Origin: an uncultured SAR116 cluster alpha proteobacterium
Lineage (GTDB): Bacteria; Pseudomonadota; Alphaproteobacteria; Puniceispirillales; Puniceispirillaceae
Direction: 5' to 3'
Assembly (NCBI GenBank): GCA_902578815.1
Contig: CACHEI010000020.1
Coordinates: forward strand, 1-41,574
DNA length: 41,574 nucleotides
Part shown: one piece after another, positions 34,412 to 41,574 of the stretch
Layout of the letters: every line of letters starts with the position of its first letter
How positions within the stretch are numbered: the first letter of the stretch is position 1
The notes under the pieces: model-generated
Told to the model about the DNA's origin: nothing
Databases searched by the model: none
What the model saw: only the letters and a program-made list of their open reading frames with translations
Made by a program: the position numbers and the translations under genes

Positions 34412-34801
34412 TCAGCCCTTAGCTGTATCAGTTTCTACAGCATCATTTTCTGGAAGCCAAAAACGTGTTGAATGACTTAGCTTGTTTAATCTAATCATGC
34501 CAATATTTGGTTTGTCCAAACCACAAAAGTGAAAAATAAAATCAAAAATATTTTCTGCTTGATCGGCGGAAACAACGACAAAAAACTCTTCTACGTCAAA
34601 GGAGTCAGCGACACCAGATACAGTTTTTTTGCCAATAGGGGTACCCGCTACGTTATGAAAAAAAACCTCATTAATACCCCTCGACATCAATTCTGGAATC
34701 AGCGTATCTGTTCCTCCCTGATACAAAATACCAGAAATCAACCAAGTATAGTCCAGATATTCAAAACGCTGCTTTTCTGTCTCAATCAGAGCCTTTGCCA
34801 T
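34412..34801 (-). CDS. PII-like protein, second and more diverged copy
   Basis: A 129-residue protein that I take to be a PII-fold (ferredoxin-like) paralogue of its upstream neighbour. WLISGILYQGGTDTLIPELMSRGINEVFFHNVAGTPI and EEFFVVVSADQAENIFDFIFHFCGLDKPNIGMIRLNKL align in order with the beta-alpha-beta halves of the first copy. The T-loop and the GDGK-type B-loop of classical GlnB are absent, so adenylylation/uridylylation and standard ATP binding are unlikely to be as in GlnB. The ATG at 34801 is one base behind the previous stop; an in-frame start at 34843 would overlap it. A C-terminal tail of Glu, Asp and Thr follows the fold. Confidence 0.68.
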   Translation of the reverse strand: MAKALIETEKQRFEYLDYTWLISGILYQGGTDTLIPELMSRGINEVFFHNVAGTPIGKKTVSGVADSFDVEEFFVVVSADQAENIFDFIFHFCGLDKPNIGMIRLNKLSHSTRFWLPENDAVETDTAKG

Positions 34802-34802
34802 A

Positions 34803-35162
34803 TCAGCGATCCGTATATTTTGCGAGAATTGCCGGTGGAACATAAGTCGCAGCTTGCATCAAAGGAGTTGCGTACATAAACCCCATACCTGGGATATCTA
34901 ATTTGCCAGCAAGGAAGACGCGCTCGAATATACGGTCAACTTCGTCACTCGAAACCATAACGCTTACAACGTCACGTTCGGCATCTACTGCCACACCTAC
35001 TGCCCCAAGCCGCTCCCTTATACCTACACCCATGGCTGAGTGAAGGGTTGCACCCTGAATGCCCACCTCTAATAATGCATCAGTAATAACTTCTCCAAGG
35101 CCACTCTGGACTACCGCTGTAATCAAAGTCGCTTCTGTTAGAGTAGTGAACGTACGTTTCAT
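34803..35162 (-). CDS. PII-like signalling protein, first copy
   Basis: A 119-residue P-II family protein. TLITAVVQSGLGEVITDALLEVGIQGATLHSAMGVGIRERLG and VVSVMVSSDEVDRIFERVFLAGKLDIPGMGFMYATPL follow the PII beta-alpha-beta order, with G-x-G-x-RERLG in the T-loop position but without the classical Tyr51 region and without the B-loop GDGK. It may bind a nucleotide or other small ligand in a different way, as other transporter-linked PII-like proteins do. The ATG at 35162 has a GGGGG ribosome-binding site and lies four bases behind the DUF1538 gene, so the frame upstream is rejected. Its probable target is that membrane protein. Confidence 0.78.
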   Translation of the reverse strand: MKRTFTTLTEATLITAVVQSGLGEVITDALLEVGIQGATLHSAMGVGIRERLGAVGVAVDAERDVVSVMVSSDEVDRIFERVFLAGKLDIPGMGFMYATPLMQAATYVPPAILAKYTDR

Positions 35163-35166
35163 TTGC

Positions 35167-36963
35167 TCAACCCCCTTCAAAGGTTTCAGTTTGAGCAAGT
35201 TCCCGGGCAGTTTTTTGCTCTTCGCGCTTAACCTTAAATTGGACATAAATACCGAGCGTTAAAACTGCAACGATAGGACAAATGGATGCGGCCGCTAATA
35301 TGCCAAAACCCTCAGTGGAACCAAGTGCATTACCGAAACCTAGTCCCATTGCAAGCACTAACGGCACAGTCACTGGCCCAGTTGTCACACCTGCAGAATC
35401 CCATCCAACATTCACGAATTCCTCGGTGGACAACAAAGTGAGAAAAAGACCTAAAGTGTAACCAGGAATCAGGATATACATAATATGGAAATCAAAAATT
35501 AGTTTCAAAACCCCCAACATAATGCCCGTGGCAACTCCGAAGGAGACAGCACCCATTAGCATAGATTTTTTAAATGCCCCGTTTGTTAGGTTTTGCACGG
35601 TCATACCCAGCGCGTTTAAAGCAGGCTCTGCCAGCGTTGCACCCATCCCCAATATCCAAGCAAAAAGTGTAGCTATACCTATACCAACCGAGACACTGTA
35701 AAGCGGGCTGGCTTCAACGGAATTAATTGCAGTAAATGCAGCCGCAATTAGACCTCCAGATTGATCCCCAAGCTTTGCAAGCCCATAAGTCAGGCCAACG
35801 TTAAAAATACACATCCCTGTAACCGCAAGAAAAATACCATAATAAGTTATACTGGCGTTTTTCATTCTTTCCCGAAGGATTACAATCAAAACAATTGCCA
35901 AAAAAATCACTAACGGCACGATGGCACGCACCCCTAATAGTATCTCAGTCCAAGGGGTCGTCTCATGCCACTGCGTTTTTGCTGATGCCATTGCAGATGC
36001 CGCCTTTATCTCAGAGGCTTTTTCTATTATCACATCTGCGGGCACAGTGTATGCGGTGTAAAAGCTCAATATCAAAACACCAAGTATTGGAAACACAGAA
36101 GCGAGCGTGACAATACCAAATCCAGAGAGCGAAGAGTCAGCACCCTTGCCTGCCGCAGCAGCGACCCCTATACCCAGAGCCAATACTAAAGGTACTGTTA
36201 CAGGACCCGTCGTAACAGCGCCACAATCCCATGCCAAGCCTACTATTTTAGACAGCTCTGGATCTAAAAATGCAATTACGCTGAGCACCAAGGTCGGGGT
36301 AAGACTCAGAAAAATTAAAGGCTTTAGGCTCCAACCTCGAAGAAAGCGAACTGTTCCCAAAACAGCAGCCAAACCTACTCCCAAACCAACAAGCAATACA
36401 GTTGTGCCTGACCTGTCATTCAGCAGCGTGTATAAATAGGGTGCTTTTTCAGGGTCGACGATTGAACCGGCAACTTGCAACGCACCAATAGCAGGCTCCG
36501 CAAACGTAACACCAACACCCAACAAAAATGCAATAAATAATACTCCAAATAGTGGCAACTTTCTTGGCAAAGTATTGCCAATGATCTCGCCGAAGGGCAT
36601 CAAACCTAATTTTAACCCTTCCATGAACATCATCAAACCGATCATTACTGCGAGTAAGCCACCAGCAATGATAGTTGCATCCATTACAGGGGTTTGAAGA
36701 ACCAAATATTGGAACAGGCCAAGGTAGACTGCCAATGGCACCACTGCACGTGCTTGGTCCATAAATCGAGTGGAAAGGTAGGGTTGGAGTATTTTCAAGA
36801 TGTCGCCACCGCCGAGCTTCATCTTTGGCACGGGTTGCGGAAACTCATTCCCATGACGATCAAAAAGAGGCTGTGGCATTAACTCCGCTAGCGGCACACG
36901 TTGGCTATCCACCGACATCGCCTGGATAAAATCACCGAATCGCAAAGTTTTTCTGCGGGACAT
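35167..36963 (-). CDS. DUF1538 integral membrane protein, internally duplicated
   Basis: A 598-residue polytopic membrane protein with a cytoplasmic N-terminus of about 70 residues and twelve or more membrane helices. Two halves repeat each other: an AEPAIGAL motif at 155-162 recurs as AEPALNAL at 445-452, and WDCGAVTTGPVTVPLVLALG at 245-264 recurs as WDSAGVTTGPVTVPLVLAMG at 521-540; GFGI follows both times. Inverted or direct duplication of this kind is typical of transporters and channels. DUF1538 has no agreed function that I know of. The ATG at 36963 lies 27 bases inside a longer GTG frame. It leads the operon with the two PII-like proteins, which suggests a gated transporter. Confidence 0.85.
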   Translation of the reverse strand: MSRRKTLRFGDFIQAMSVDSQRVPLAELMPQPLFDRHGNEFPQPVPKMKLGGGDILKILQPYLSTRFMDQARAVVPLAVYLGLFQYLVLQTPVMDATIIAGGLLAVMIGLMMFMEGLKLGLMPFGEIIGNTLPRKLPLFGVLFIAFLLGVGVTFAEPAIGALQVAGSIVDPEKAPYLYTLLNDRSGTTVLLVGLGVGLAAVLGTVRFLRGWSLKPLIFLSLTPTLVLSVIAFLDPELSKIVGLAWDCGAVTTGPVTVPLVLALGIGVAAAAGKGADSSLSGFGIVTLASVFPILGVLILSFYTAYTVPADVIIEKASEIKAASAMASAKTQWHETTPWTEILLGVRAIVPLVIFLAIVLIVILRERMKNASITYYGIFLAVTGMCIFNVGLTYGLAKLGDQSGGLIAAAFTAINSVEASPLYSVSVGIGIATLFAWILGMGATLAEPALNALGMTVQNLTNGAFKKSMLMGAVSFGVATGIMLGVLKLIFDFHIMYILIPGYTLGLFLTLLSTEEFVNVGWDSAGVTTGPVTVPLVLAMGLGFGNALGSTEGFGILAAASICPIVAVLTLGIYVQFKVKREEQKTARELAQTETFEGG

Positions 36964-37253
36964 CGCTACACCCACAATATTCAACCACACCGTCTAACAG
37001 CTAATCACACTGCAATAGGTTCAGCAACTATTCTATTTTTGTCTCACCGACTTACTGTTAACGATATGAAAAATGTAGCACCATTCTTTCTTCAAAAGAT
37101 ATTTTCTCAAAGGTTCAATCACTTAACGCAATAGAAATGGCAAAACTGCAAGCTTAAGCCAAGCAAATCAAAGAATGTTAGATGATAGAGTAAAAAAAAC
37201 CACCAACGCAAAAATGTTCAGTTGAATAAGGAAAAGCTTTTTTAGCTCAAAAC
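36964..37253. other. Intergenic region between the DUF1538 and phoU genes (290 bases)
   Basis: AT-rich, with no coding frame that looks real. It should hold the promoter of the DUF1538 operon and the end of the pst-phoU transcript. An AAAAGCTTTT palindrome near 37232 followed on the minus strand by A-rich sequence is the only symmetric element and is too weak to call a terminator. Confidence 0.35.
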
Positions 37254-37958
37254 CTAGGCGTTCCAACTAGTCTTGTCTGCTTTAGGTCTAAACTCATCAA
37301 CAAACGTACCATTTGCAAGGAAGTAAACCTGCTCCGCAATGCCTGTCGCATAATCCCCTATGCGCTCAAAATTTTTGGCAATGAAAAGCAAATGCACGTT
37401 AGCCACTATCTGATCGGGGTTATTCTGCGCAGATTTCACCACATCTCGGTGAAGTTTGGTGTGCAGCTTGTCAACCTTGACGTCACCGTTGCGGACCTTG
37501 ATTGCCATTTCCGCGTCAACATTGTCGAAGGCGGCCATCACATCAACCAACATTTCGCAAGTAAGCTCAGCCATCTGTTGCAGATTTGTAACAGGAACAG
37601 CCTCGGGACCCTCGGCCAGGATAACCTTTGTTCGGTTCGCCGTATTACGCGCGTAATCACCCATTCTCTCAAGAATGGTAGCAATTTTCTGGATGACCAG
37701 AACGCGGCGCAAATCCTCTGCCAGCGGCGCTCGCAACGCGATAACCTGAACCCCTTGTTCGATAATTTCACTTTCCAGTTTATCAACTTTTTTATCGCGC
37801 CTTATCAGCTTATCAAGCCCTTTATCTTCAAGCGTTGATAGTGACTGTGTTACGGCCTTAAGCTGACGTTCAACAAGATTCGCCAGACTCCTTACTTTTT
37901 CAGACATCTCATAGAGGTCCTGATCAAAGGCCGAGCTGGTGTGTGGCGAGCTTTCCAT
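37254..37958 (-). CDS. phoU: Phosphate signalling/uptake regulator PhoU
   Basis: Restrains Pst-dependent phosphate uptake and signals phosphate status to the PhoR kinase. The 234 residues form two similar three-helix bundles, each with a metal-binding motif: DKxxDKLExEIxEQ in the first (DKKVDKLESEIIEQ) and DVKVDKLHTKLHRD in the second. RVLVIQKIATILERMGDYARNTANR and LFIAKNFERIGDYATGIAEQ are the paired hallmark stretches. It is the last gene of the pst operon, 56 bases behind pstB. Confidence 0.96.
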   Translation of the reverse strand: MESSPHTSSAFDQDLYEMSEKVRSLANLVERQLKAVTQSLSTLEDKGLDKLIRRDKKVDKLESEIIEQGVQVIALRAPLAEDLRRVLVIQKIATILERMGDYARNTANRTKVILAEGPEAVPVTNLQQMAELTCEMLVDVMAAFDNVDAEMAIKVRNGDVKVDKLHTKLHRDVVKSAQNNPDQIVANVHLLFIAKNFERIGDYATGIAEQVYFLANGTFVDEFRPKADKTSWNA

Positions 37959-38014
37959 TTGTTCCTTCCCGCATTAATTGTGGTCAACAATCTATTTTGT
38001 ATACTTCATAAAAT

Positions 38015-38848
38015 CTAACCAAAACGGCCAGTGATGTAACTATTTGTGAGTTCATGATGCGGATTGGTAAAAATCTCAGACGTCCCCCCAACTTCTACCA
38101 ACCGGCCAAGATGAAAATAAGCTGTTCTGTTGGAAACCCGGGCTGCCTGTTGCATTGAATGCGTCACAATAACAATTGTGAATTCTTCACGTAACTCAAA
38201 TATCAACTCTTCGATTCGTGCAGTCGCAATTGGGTCCAGTGCTGAGCATGGCTCATCCATTAAGATAACTTCGGGTGACACTGCTATTGCTCTGGCGATG
38301 CACAAACGCTGCTGCTGACCACCCGAAAGGCTTGTGCCAGATTGGTCCAAGCGATTGGCAACCTCCCCCCACAGCCCTGCTCGACGAAGCGACGCTTCCA
38401 CAATGCTATCGAGCTCATCCTTATGTCCCGCTAGACCATGAATTCTTGGGCCGTAGGCAACATTGTCATAGATGCTTTTTGGGAAAGGATTTGGCTTTTG
38501 AAAAACCATACCAACACGGGCACGCAACGGAACAACATCTATATGAGGATCGTAGATATTCTGATCATCCAGCTTGATCTGGCCTTCCACCCTACAGCTC
38601 TCGATTGTGTCATTCATCCGGTTCAGACAGCGCAGGAAAGTTGACTTTCCACAGCCCGAAGGACCGATGAGGGAAATAACCTGCTTTTCAGCAATATCCA
38701 GCGTCACATTGTCAATCGCCATTTTGTCACCGTAGAACACATTTACGTTTCTTGTTGTCATTCTCGGCGTGTCAACATAAACCTCACCGACAGTGAGGCT
38801 GGGCAATTTGGAAGCCTCCATTTCAATTGGTGCTCTCACAATGTCCAT
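38015..38848 (-). CDS. pstB: Phosphate ABC transporter ATP-binding protein
   Basis: ATPase of the high-affinity phosphate importer. The 277 residues include Walker [10 protein letters not shown], the PstB-type [22 protein letters not shown] stretch, signature [16 protein letters not shown], Walker [14 protein letters not shown] and the switch [12 protein letters not shown]. The N-terminal 30 residues before the domain are longer than in enteric PstB. The ATG follows GGCGG at about nine bases. It lies 37 bases behind pstA. Confidence 0.97.
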   Translation of the reverse strand: MDIVRAPIEMEASKLPSLTVGEVYVDTPRMTTRNVNVFYGDKMAIDNVTLDIAEKQVISLIGPSGCGKSTFLRCLNRMNDTIESCRVEGQIKLDDQNIYDPHIDVVPLRARVGMVFQKPNPFPKSIYDNVAYGPRIHGLAGHKDELDSIVEASLRRAGLWGEVANRLDQSGTSLSGGQQQRLCIARAIAVSPEVILMDEPCSALDPIATARIEELIFELREEFTIVIVTHSMQQAARVSNRTAYFHLGRLVEVGGTSEIFTNPHHELTNSYITGRFG

Positions 38849-38885
38849 TTTTTCGTTTCCGCCTTTTTTTATATCGCGTCAGAGG

Positions 38886-40190
38886 CTACCACCGACGCTC
38901 AAGCCTACTTCTGATAAAAATTGCAATAGCATTCATGGAGATAAGAAAAACTAACAACACAATAATTGCCGCACTTGTCTTGTGAATGAACATTCTCTCC
39001 GCAAAGTCCGCCCACATGAAAATCTGCACAGGTAACACGGTTCCAGGATCCGTCACGCTACCAGGAATATCGACAATAAATGCAACCATGCCGATCATCA
39101 ACAAGGGCGCCGTCTCACCCAGTGCTTGCGCCATTCCGATGATTGTGCCGGTTAGCATCCCGGGCATTGCTAGGGGAAGCACGTGATGCATCACAGTTTG
39201 CAACTTCGAAGCCCCCACACCGAATGCGGCATCCCGAATGCTCGGCGGCACGGCTCTAATTGCCGCGCGAGATGAAATAATAATTGTGGGCAACGTCATG
39301 AGTGCTAAAACGACACCACCTATGAGAGGTATCGAACGCGGCATGCCAAAAATACTAATGAAAACAGCGAGACCCAAAATACCAAAAACCACCGATGGCA
39401 CTGCAGCAAGATTGTTGATGTTTACTTCAATGAGTTCAGTGATTCGATTCTTTGGCGCGAATTCTTCGAGGTATATGGCAGTAGCAACACCCATCGGGAA
39501 TGCCAGAACCAAACACACAGCGAGGGTTAGCATCGAGCCAATAAAAGCGCCTTTTATGCCAGCAATCTCTGGGTCTCGTGATGCGCTGCCAAAAATCAGA
39601 TAATCACTAAAATCATAGCTAATCAGATTCAACTTCTGAAGCTTGTTGATAAATTCAATCTGCTTGTCACTAATCCTTCTGTCTTTCTCGGGAACAGCGC
39701 TTGAAATATAACCCCTCAGAAAGGAGTCAGCATCATCATCAAGAGCAAATTTCATTGCGACTGTCTGTCCAACCAACGCTGGATTTTTGATTATAGCTTT
39801 GCGTAAGCGTTGCTCGGCGCCTTTAGAGATAAGCTTTCCTGCAGCCTTGCGACCCGAACGACCCTCAGCACCAGTCACTTTGTAGAGCGCACTTCGGATG
39901 ATACCCCTGGCATCACCATCATAGAGCGATTGAACAGATAGATCGCCATCTGGATCAATCTTTTCCTGATCAATCACGACTTCAAGTGTCACGTAGTATT
40001 GAAAAAAGCCTGGTATTCCCTTTGTAAAAATTGAGACAAAGAGGGTCACGAGAAATGCCAACGCAAGGCCTATAGCAATTCGCCCATAGATACGAAACCG
40101 TCTCTCCCTAGCGCGTCTCGCAGCAAGGCTTGCGTTTACACGTGAAATCGCCACGTGGGGTGTAATAATGCCTTTCTGTGGCTCACTCAT
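38886..40190 (-). CDS. pstA: Phosphate ABC transporter permease PstA (long form)
   Basis: Inner-membrane permease of the phosphate importer. The 434 residues are longer than the 280-300 of enteric PstA because of an N-terminal region of about 160 residues with one membrane helix and a periplasmic domain; this DUF3333-type extension is common in alphaproteobacteria. The transport core begins near 205 (GSMLTLAVCLVLAFPMGVATAIYLEEFA), with the EAA-type RDAAFGVGASKLQTVMHHVLPLAMPGMLTG motif and ETAPLLMIG. Its start overlaps the pstC stop by eight bases. It and PstC form the channel. Confidence 0.94.
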   Translation of the reverse strand: MSEPQKGIITPHVAISRVNASLAARRARERRFRIYGRIAIGLALAFLVTLFVSIFTKGIPGFFQYYVTLEVVIDQEKIDPDGDLSVQSLYDGDARGIIRSALYKVTGAEGRSGRKAAGKLISKGAEQRLRKAIIKNPALVGQTVAMKFALDDDADSFLRGYISSAVPEKDRRISDKQIEFINKLQKLNLISYDFSDYLIFGSASRDPEIAGIKGAFIGSMLTLAVCLVLAFPMGVATAIYLEEFAPKNRITELIEVNINNLAAVPSVVFGILGLAVFISIFGMPRSIPLIGGVVLALMTLPTIIISSRAAIRAVPPSIRDAAFGVGASKLQTVMHHVLPLAMPGMLTGTIIGMAQALGETAPLLMIGMVAFIVDIPGSVTDPGTVLPVQIFMWADFAERMFIHKTSAAIIVLLVFLISMNAIAIFIRSRLERRW

Positions 40191-41568
40191 ATTGTTCTCT
40201 GTATTTTTTCACAATCTGCAACGCACCAAAATTCAAACCCAATGTAATTACGATCAAGGTCAACGCGAGCGCAAAGGCTGACAATGTTTTTGCTGACTCG
40301 AATTCTTGGTCACCAACTAGAATGGTAACTATTTGAGAGGTAACAGTGGTAACGGCGTCAAGTGGGTTCAAGGACAGGTTGGCTGCCAGGCCAGCTGCCA
40401 TCACCACGATCATAGTTTCGCCAACAGCTCGCGAAACCGCCAGCAGAACTGAGGCAACCACCCCCGGCAATGCGGCGGGCAATACTACTCTGCGGATCGT
40501 CTCGCTCTTTGTGCTGCCTAACCCATAAGCAGCATCTCTCAATGATTGGGGCACCGCGTTGATTACATCATCTGACAGTGAAGAGACAAAAGGAATGATC
40601 ATGATACCCATCACCAAACCTGCAGCTAGCGCGGATTCTGAGGCAACATCAAGGCCAAGGCTCATGCCGGTCGATCGAATAAAAGGTGCCACAGTAAGCG
40701 CTGCAAAGAACCCATAAACAACCGTAGGAACCCCCGCGAGTATCTCCAGCAGTGGCTTTACAACTGAGCGCGAGCGACTGGAAGCATATTCGGAGAGGTA
40801 GATCGCGCTGAATAAACCCACTGGCACAGCAACTGACAAAGCAACAATCGAGATTAGAAATGTACCTACAAACAGCGGAATGGAGCCATAAGTGGCGAGA
40901 CCCATCTGTCCAGACCCAGCGCGCTCAGCGCCCTCAAATTGTGGATTCCAAGTAAGGCCAAAAAGGAACTCAGTAAATGGAACCAGGGCAAAGAAACGAA
41001 GAGACTCAAAGACCACTGAAAAAACTATGCCAATTGTCGTCAGGATGGCTATTGCAGAACTGGACGCCAAAATCAAAATGATGATTCGCTCCACTGCGTT
41101 GCGGGAACGAAAATTTGGGCCCAATTTTAAAAAGCCGAAGAGACCAACAATGAGGCAAAGACTTATTACTGAAACGGCTTTCAATATCATAGACGTCGAC
41201 AGCCAACCTTGCCAAGCCTCTGCAGCTTGATATACCCACTTAGGTTGCTCTCCGAAATTAATGCCATCAACCACATTTTCGATTTGGGCAAGAACGATAG
41301 TTTTTTGGAAATCTTCTGCCGTTGATACTGTTTCTGGAACAAATTCGAGTGCTAATCGTTGAAAAACCAAATCATCGCCAAGTGACAACGCAACCAAAAG
41401 AAGCGATGAAGGTATAAAGGCGAGAAGCGCAGCGTAAAGACCTGAATATTGGGGTCGCGAATGGTAACGAATGCCGCTGGATGTCGAATCATTGTTAAGC
41501 CTACTACCAACAAAAAAGTAGACTAGCGATATCAAGAGGACTACCAAAGCGATAACTGGAGTAGACAC
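40183..41568 (-). CDS. pstC: Phosphate ABC transporter permease PstC (long form)
   Basis: Partner permease to PstA. The 461 residues include an N-terminal extension of roughly 170 residues with two membrane helices and a periplasmic segment before the core, which starts near 225 (LFVGTFLISIVALSVAVPVGLFSAIYLSEYAS). The EAA loop RDAAYGLGSTKSETIRRVVLPAALPGVVASV and the AVGETMIVVMAAG segment mark the PstC type. The start is a GTG at 41568, directly behind an in-frame TAA, so the gene is complete although only six bases lie beyond it. No ATG precedes the first helix. The phosphate-binding protein gene pstS would be expected just beyond the right edge. Confidence 0.94.
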   Translation of the reverse strand: MSTPVIALVVLLISLVYFFVGSRLNNDSTSSGIRYHSRPQYSGLYAALLAFIPSSLLLVALSLGDDLVFQRLALEFVPETVSTAEDFQKTIVLAQIENVVDGINFGEQPKWVYQAAEAWQGWLSTSMILKAVSVISLCLIVGLFGFLKLGPNFRSRNAVERIIILILASSSAIAILTTIGIVFSVVFESLRFFALVPFTEFLFGLTWNPQFEGAERAGSGQMGLATYGSIPLFVGTFLISIVALSVAVPVGLFSAIYLSEYASSRSRSVVKPLLEILAGVPTVVYGFFAALTVAPFIRSTGMSLGLDVASESALAAGLVMGIMIIPFVSSLSDDVINAVPQSLRDAAYGLGSTKSETIRRVVLPAALPGVVASVLLAVSRAVGETMIVVMAAGLAANLSLNPLDAVTTVTSQIVTILVGDQEFESAKTLSAFALALTLIVITLGLNFGALQIVKKYREQYE

Positions 41569-41574
41569 TTAAAT

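Overview
The window looks like chromosomal DNA from a free-living marine alphaproteobacterium, most like the SAR116/Puniceispirillum group. This is inferred from moderate GC, an Entner-Doudoroff sugar cluster, peptide and phosphate ABC transporters of alphaproteobacterial type (PstA with a long N-terminal region), CO-dehydrogenase-like (cox) genes and a methanethiol-oxidase-like gene. I did no database search. I see no rRNA, tRNA, CRISPR, insertion sequence or phage module.

Layout. 1-923: 3' end of a DUF3604 gene. 1265-8042 (+): zwf-pgl-edd-eda, the full Entner-Doudoroff path from glucose-6-phosphate to pyruvate and glyceraldehyde-3-phosphate, followed by a Gfo/Idh/MocA oxidoreductase and an AGE-family sugar isomerase. 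Convergent gap-glk (minus, 8047-10122) supplies glucokinase and GAPDH. 10.3-10.73 kb: a decayed, frameshifted histidine-kinase remnant. 10830-11893: two-subunit sulfopyruvate decarboxylase (comDE type). 12264-17460: a family-5 peptide/solute ABC importer with a stem-loop behind the binding-protein gene. 17.4-19.5 kb: a DUF4149 membrane protein, an unknown exported protein and a PhyH-type dioxygenase.

22593-19526 (minus): a compact operon of a CitE-like lyase, a selenium-binding-protein/methanethiol-oxidase homologue, a 2Fe-2S ferredoxin and a CoA-binding protein. 22.9-26.65 kb: coxG, a MobA/MocA-like nucleotidyltransferase, xdhC/coxI, coxS and coxM. The molybdenum subunit coxL is missing. 26.9-31.4 kb: a cyclic-nucleotide neighbourhood with an MBL-fold hydrolase overlapping a stand-alone cNMP-binding domain, facing a class III cyclase and an MBL-fold lipoprotein. 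31.6-33.3 kb: two sugar/nucleoside-type kinases.

36963-33642 (minus): a very tight four-gene operon of an internally duplicated DUF1538 membrane protein, two different PII-like proteins and a coiled-coil protein. This is the best candidate for an undescribed system: a membrane transporter or channel with its own PII-type sensors. 41568-37254 (minus): pstC-pstA-pstB-phoU, high-affinity phosphate uptake; pstS would lie beyond the right edge.

Start codons were moved inward from the longest reading frame where a ribosome-binding site, an ATGA/TGATG overlap or the family N-terminus supports it; each case is noted.
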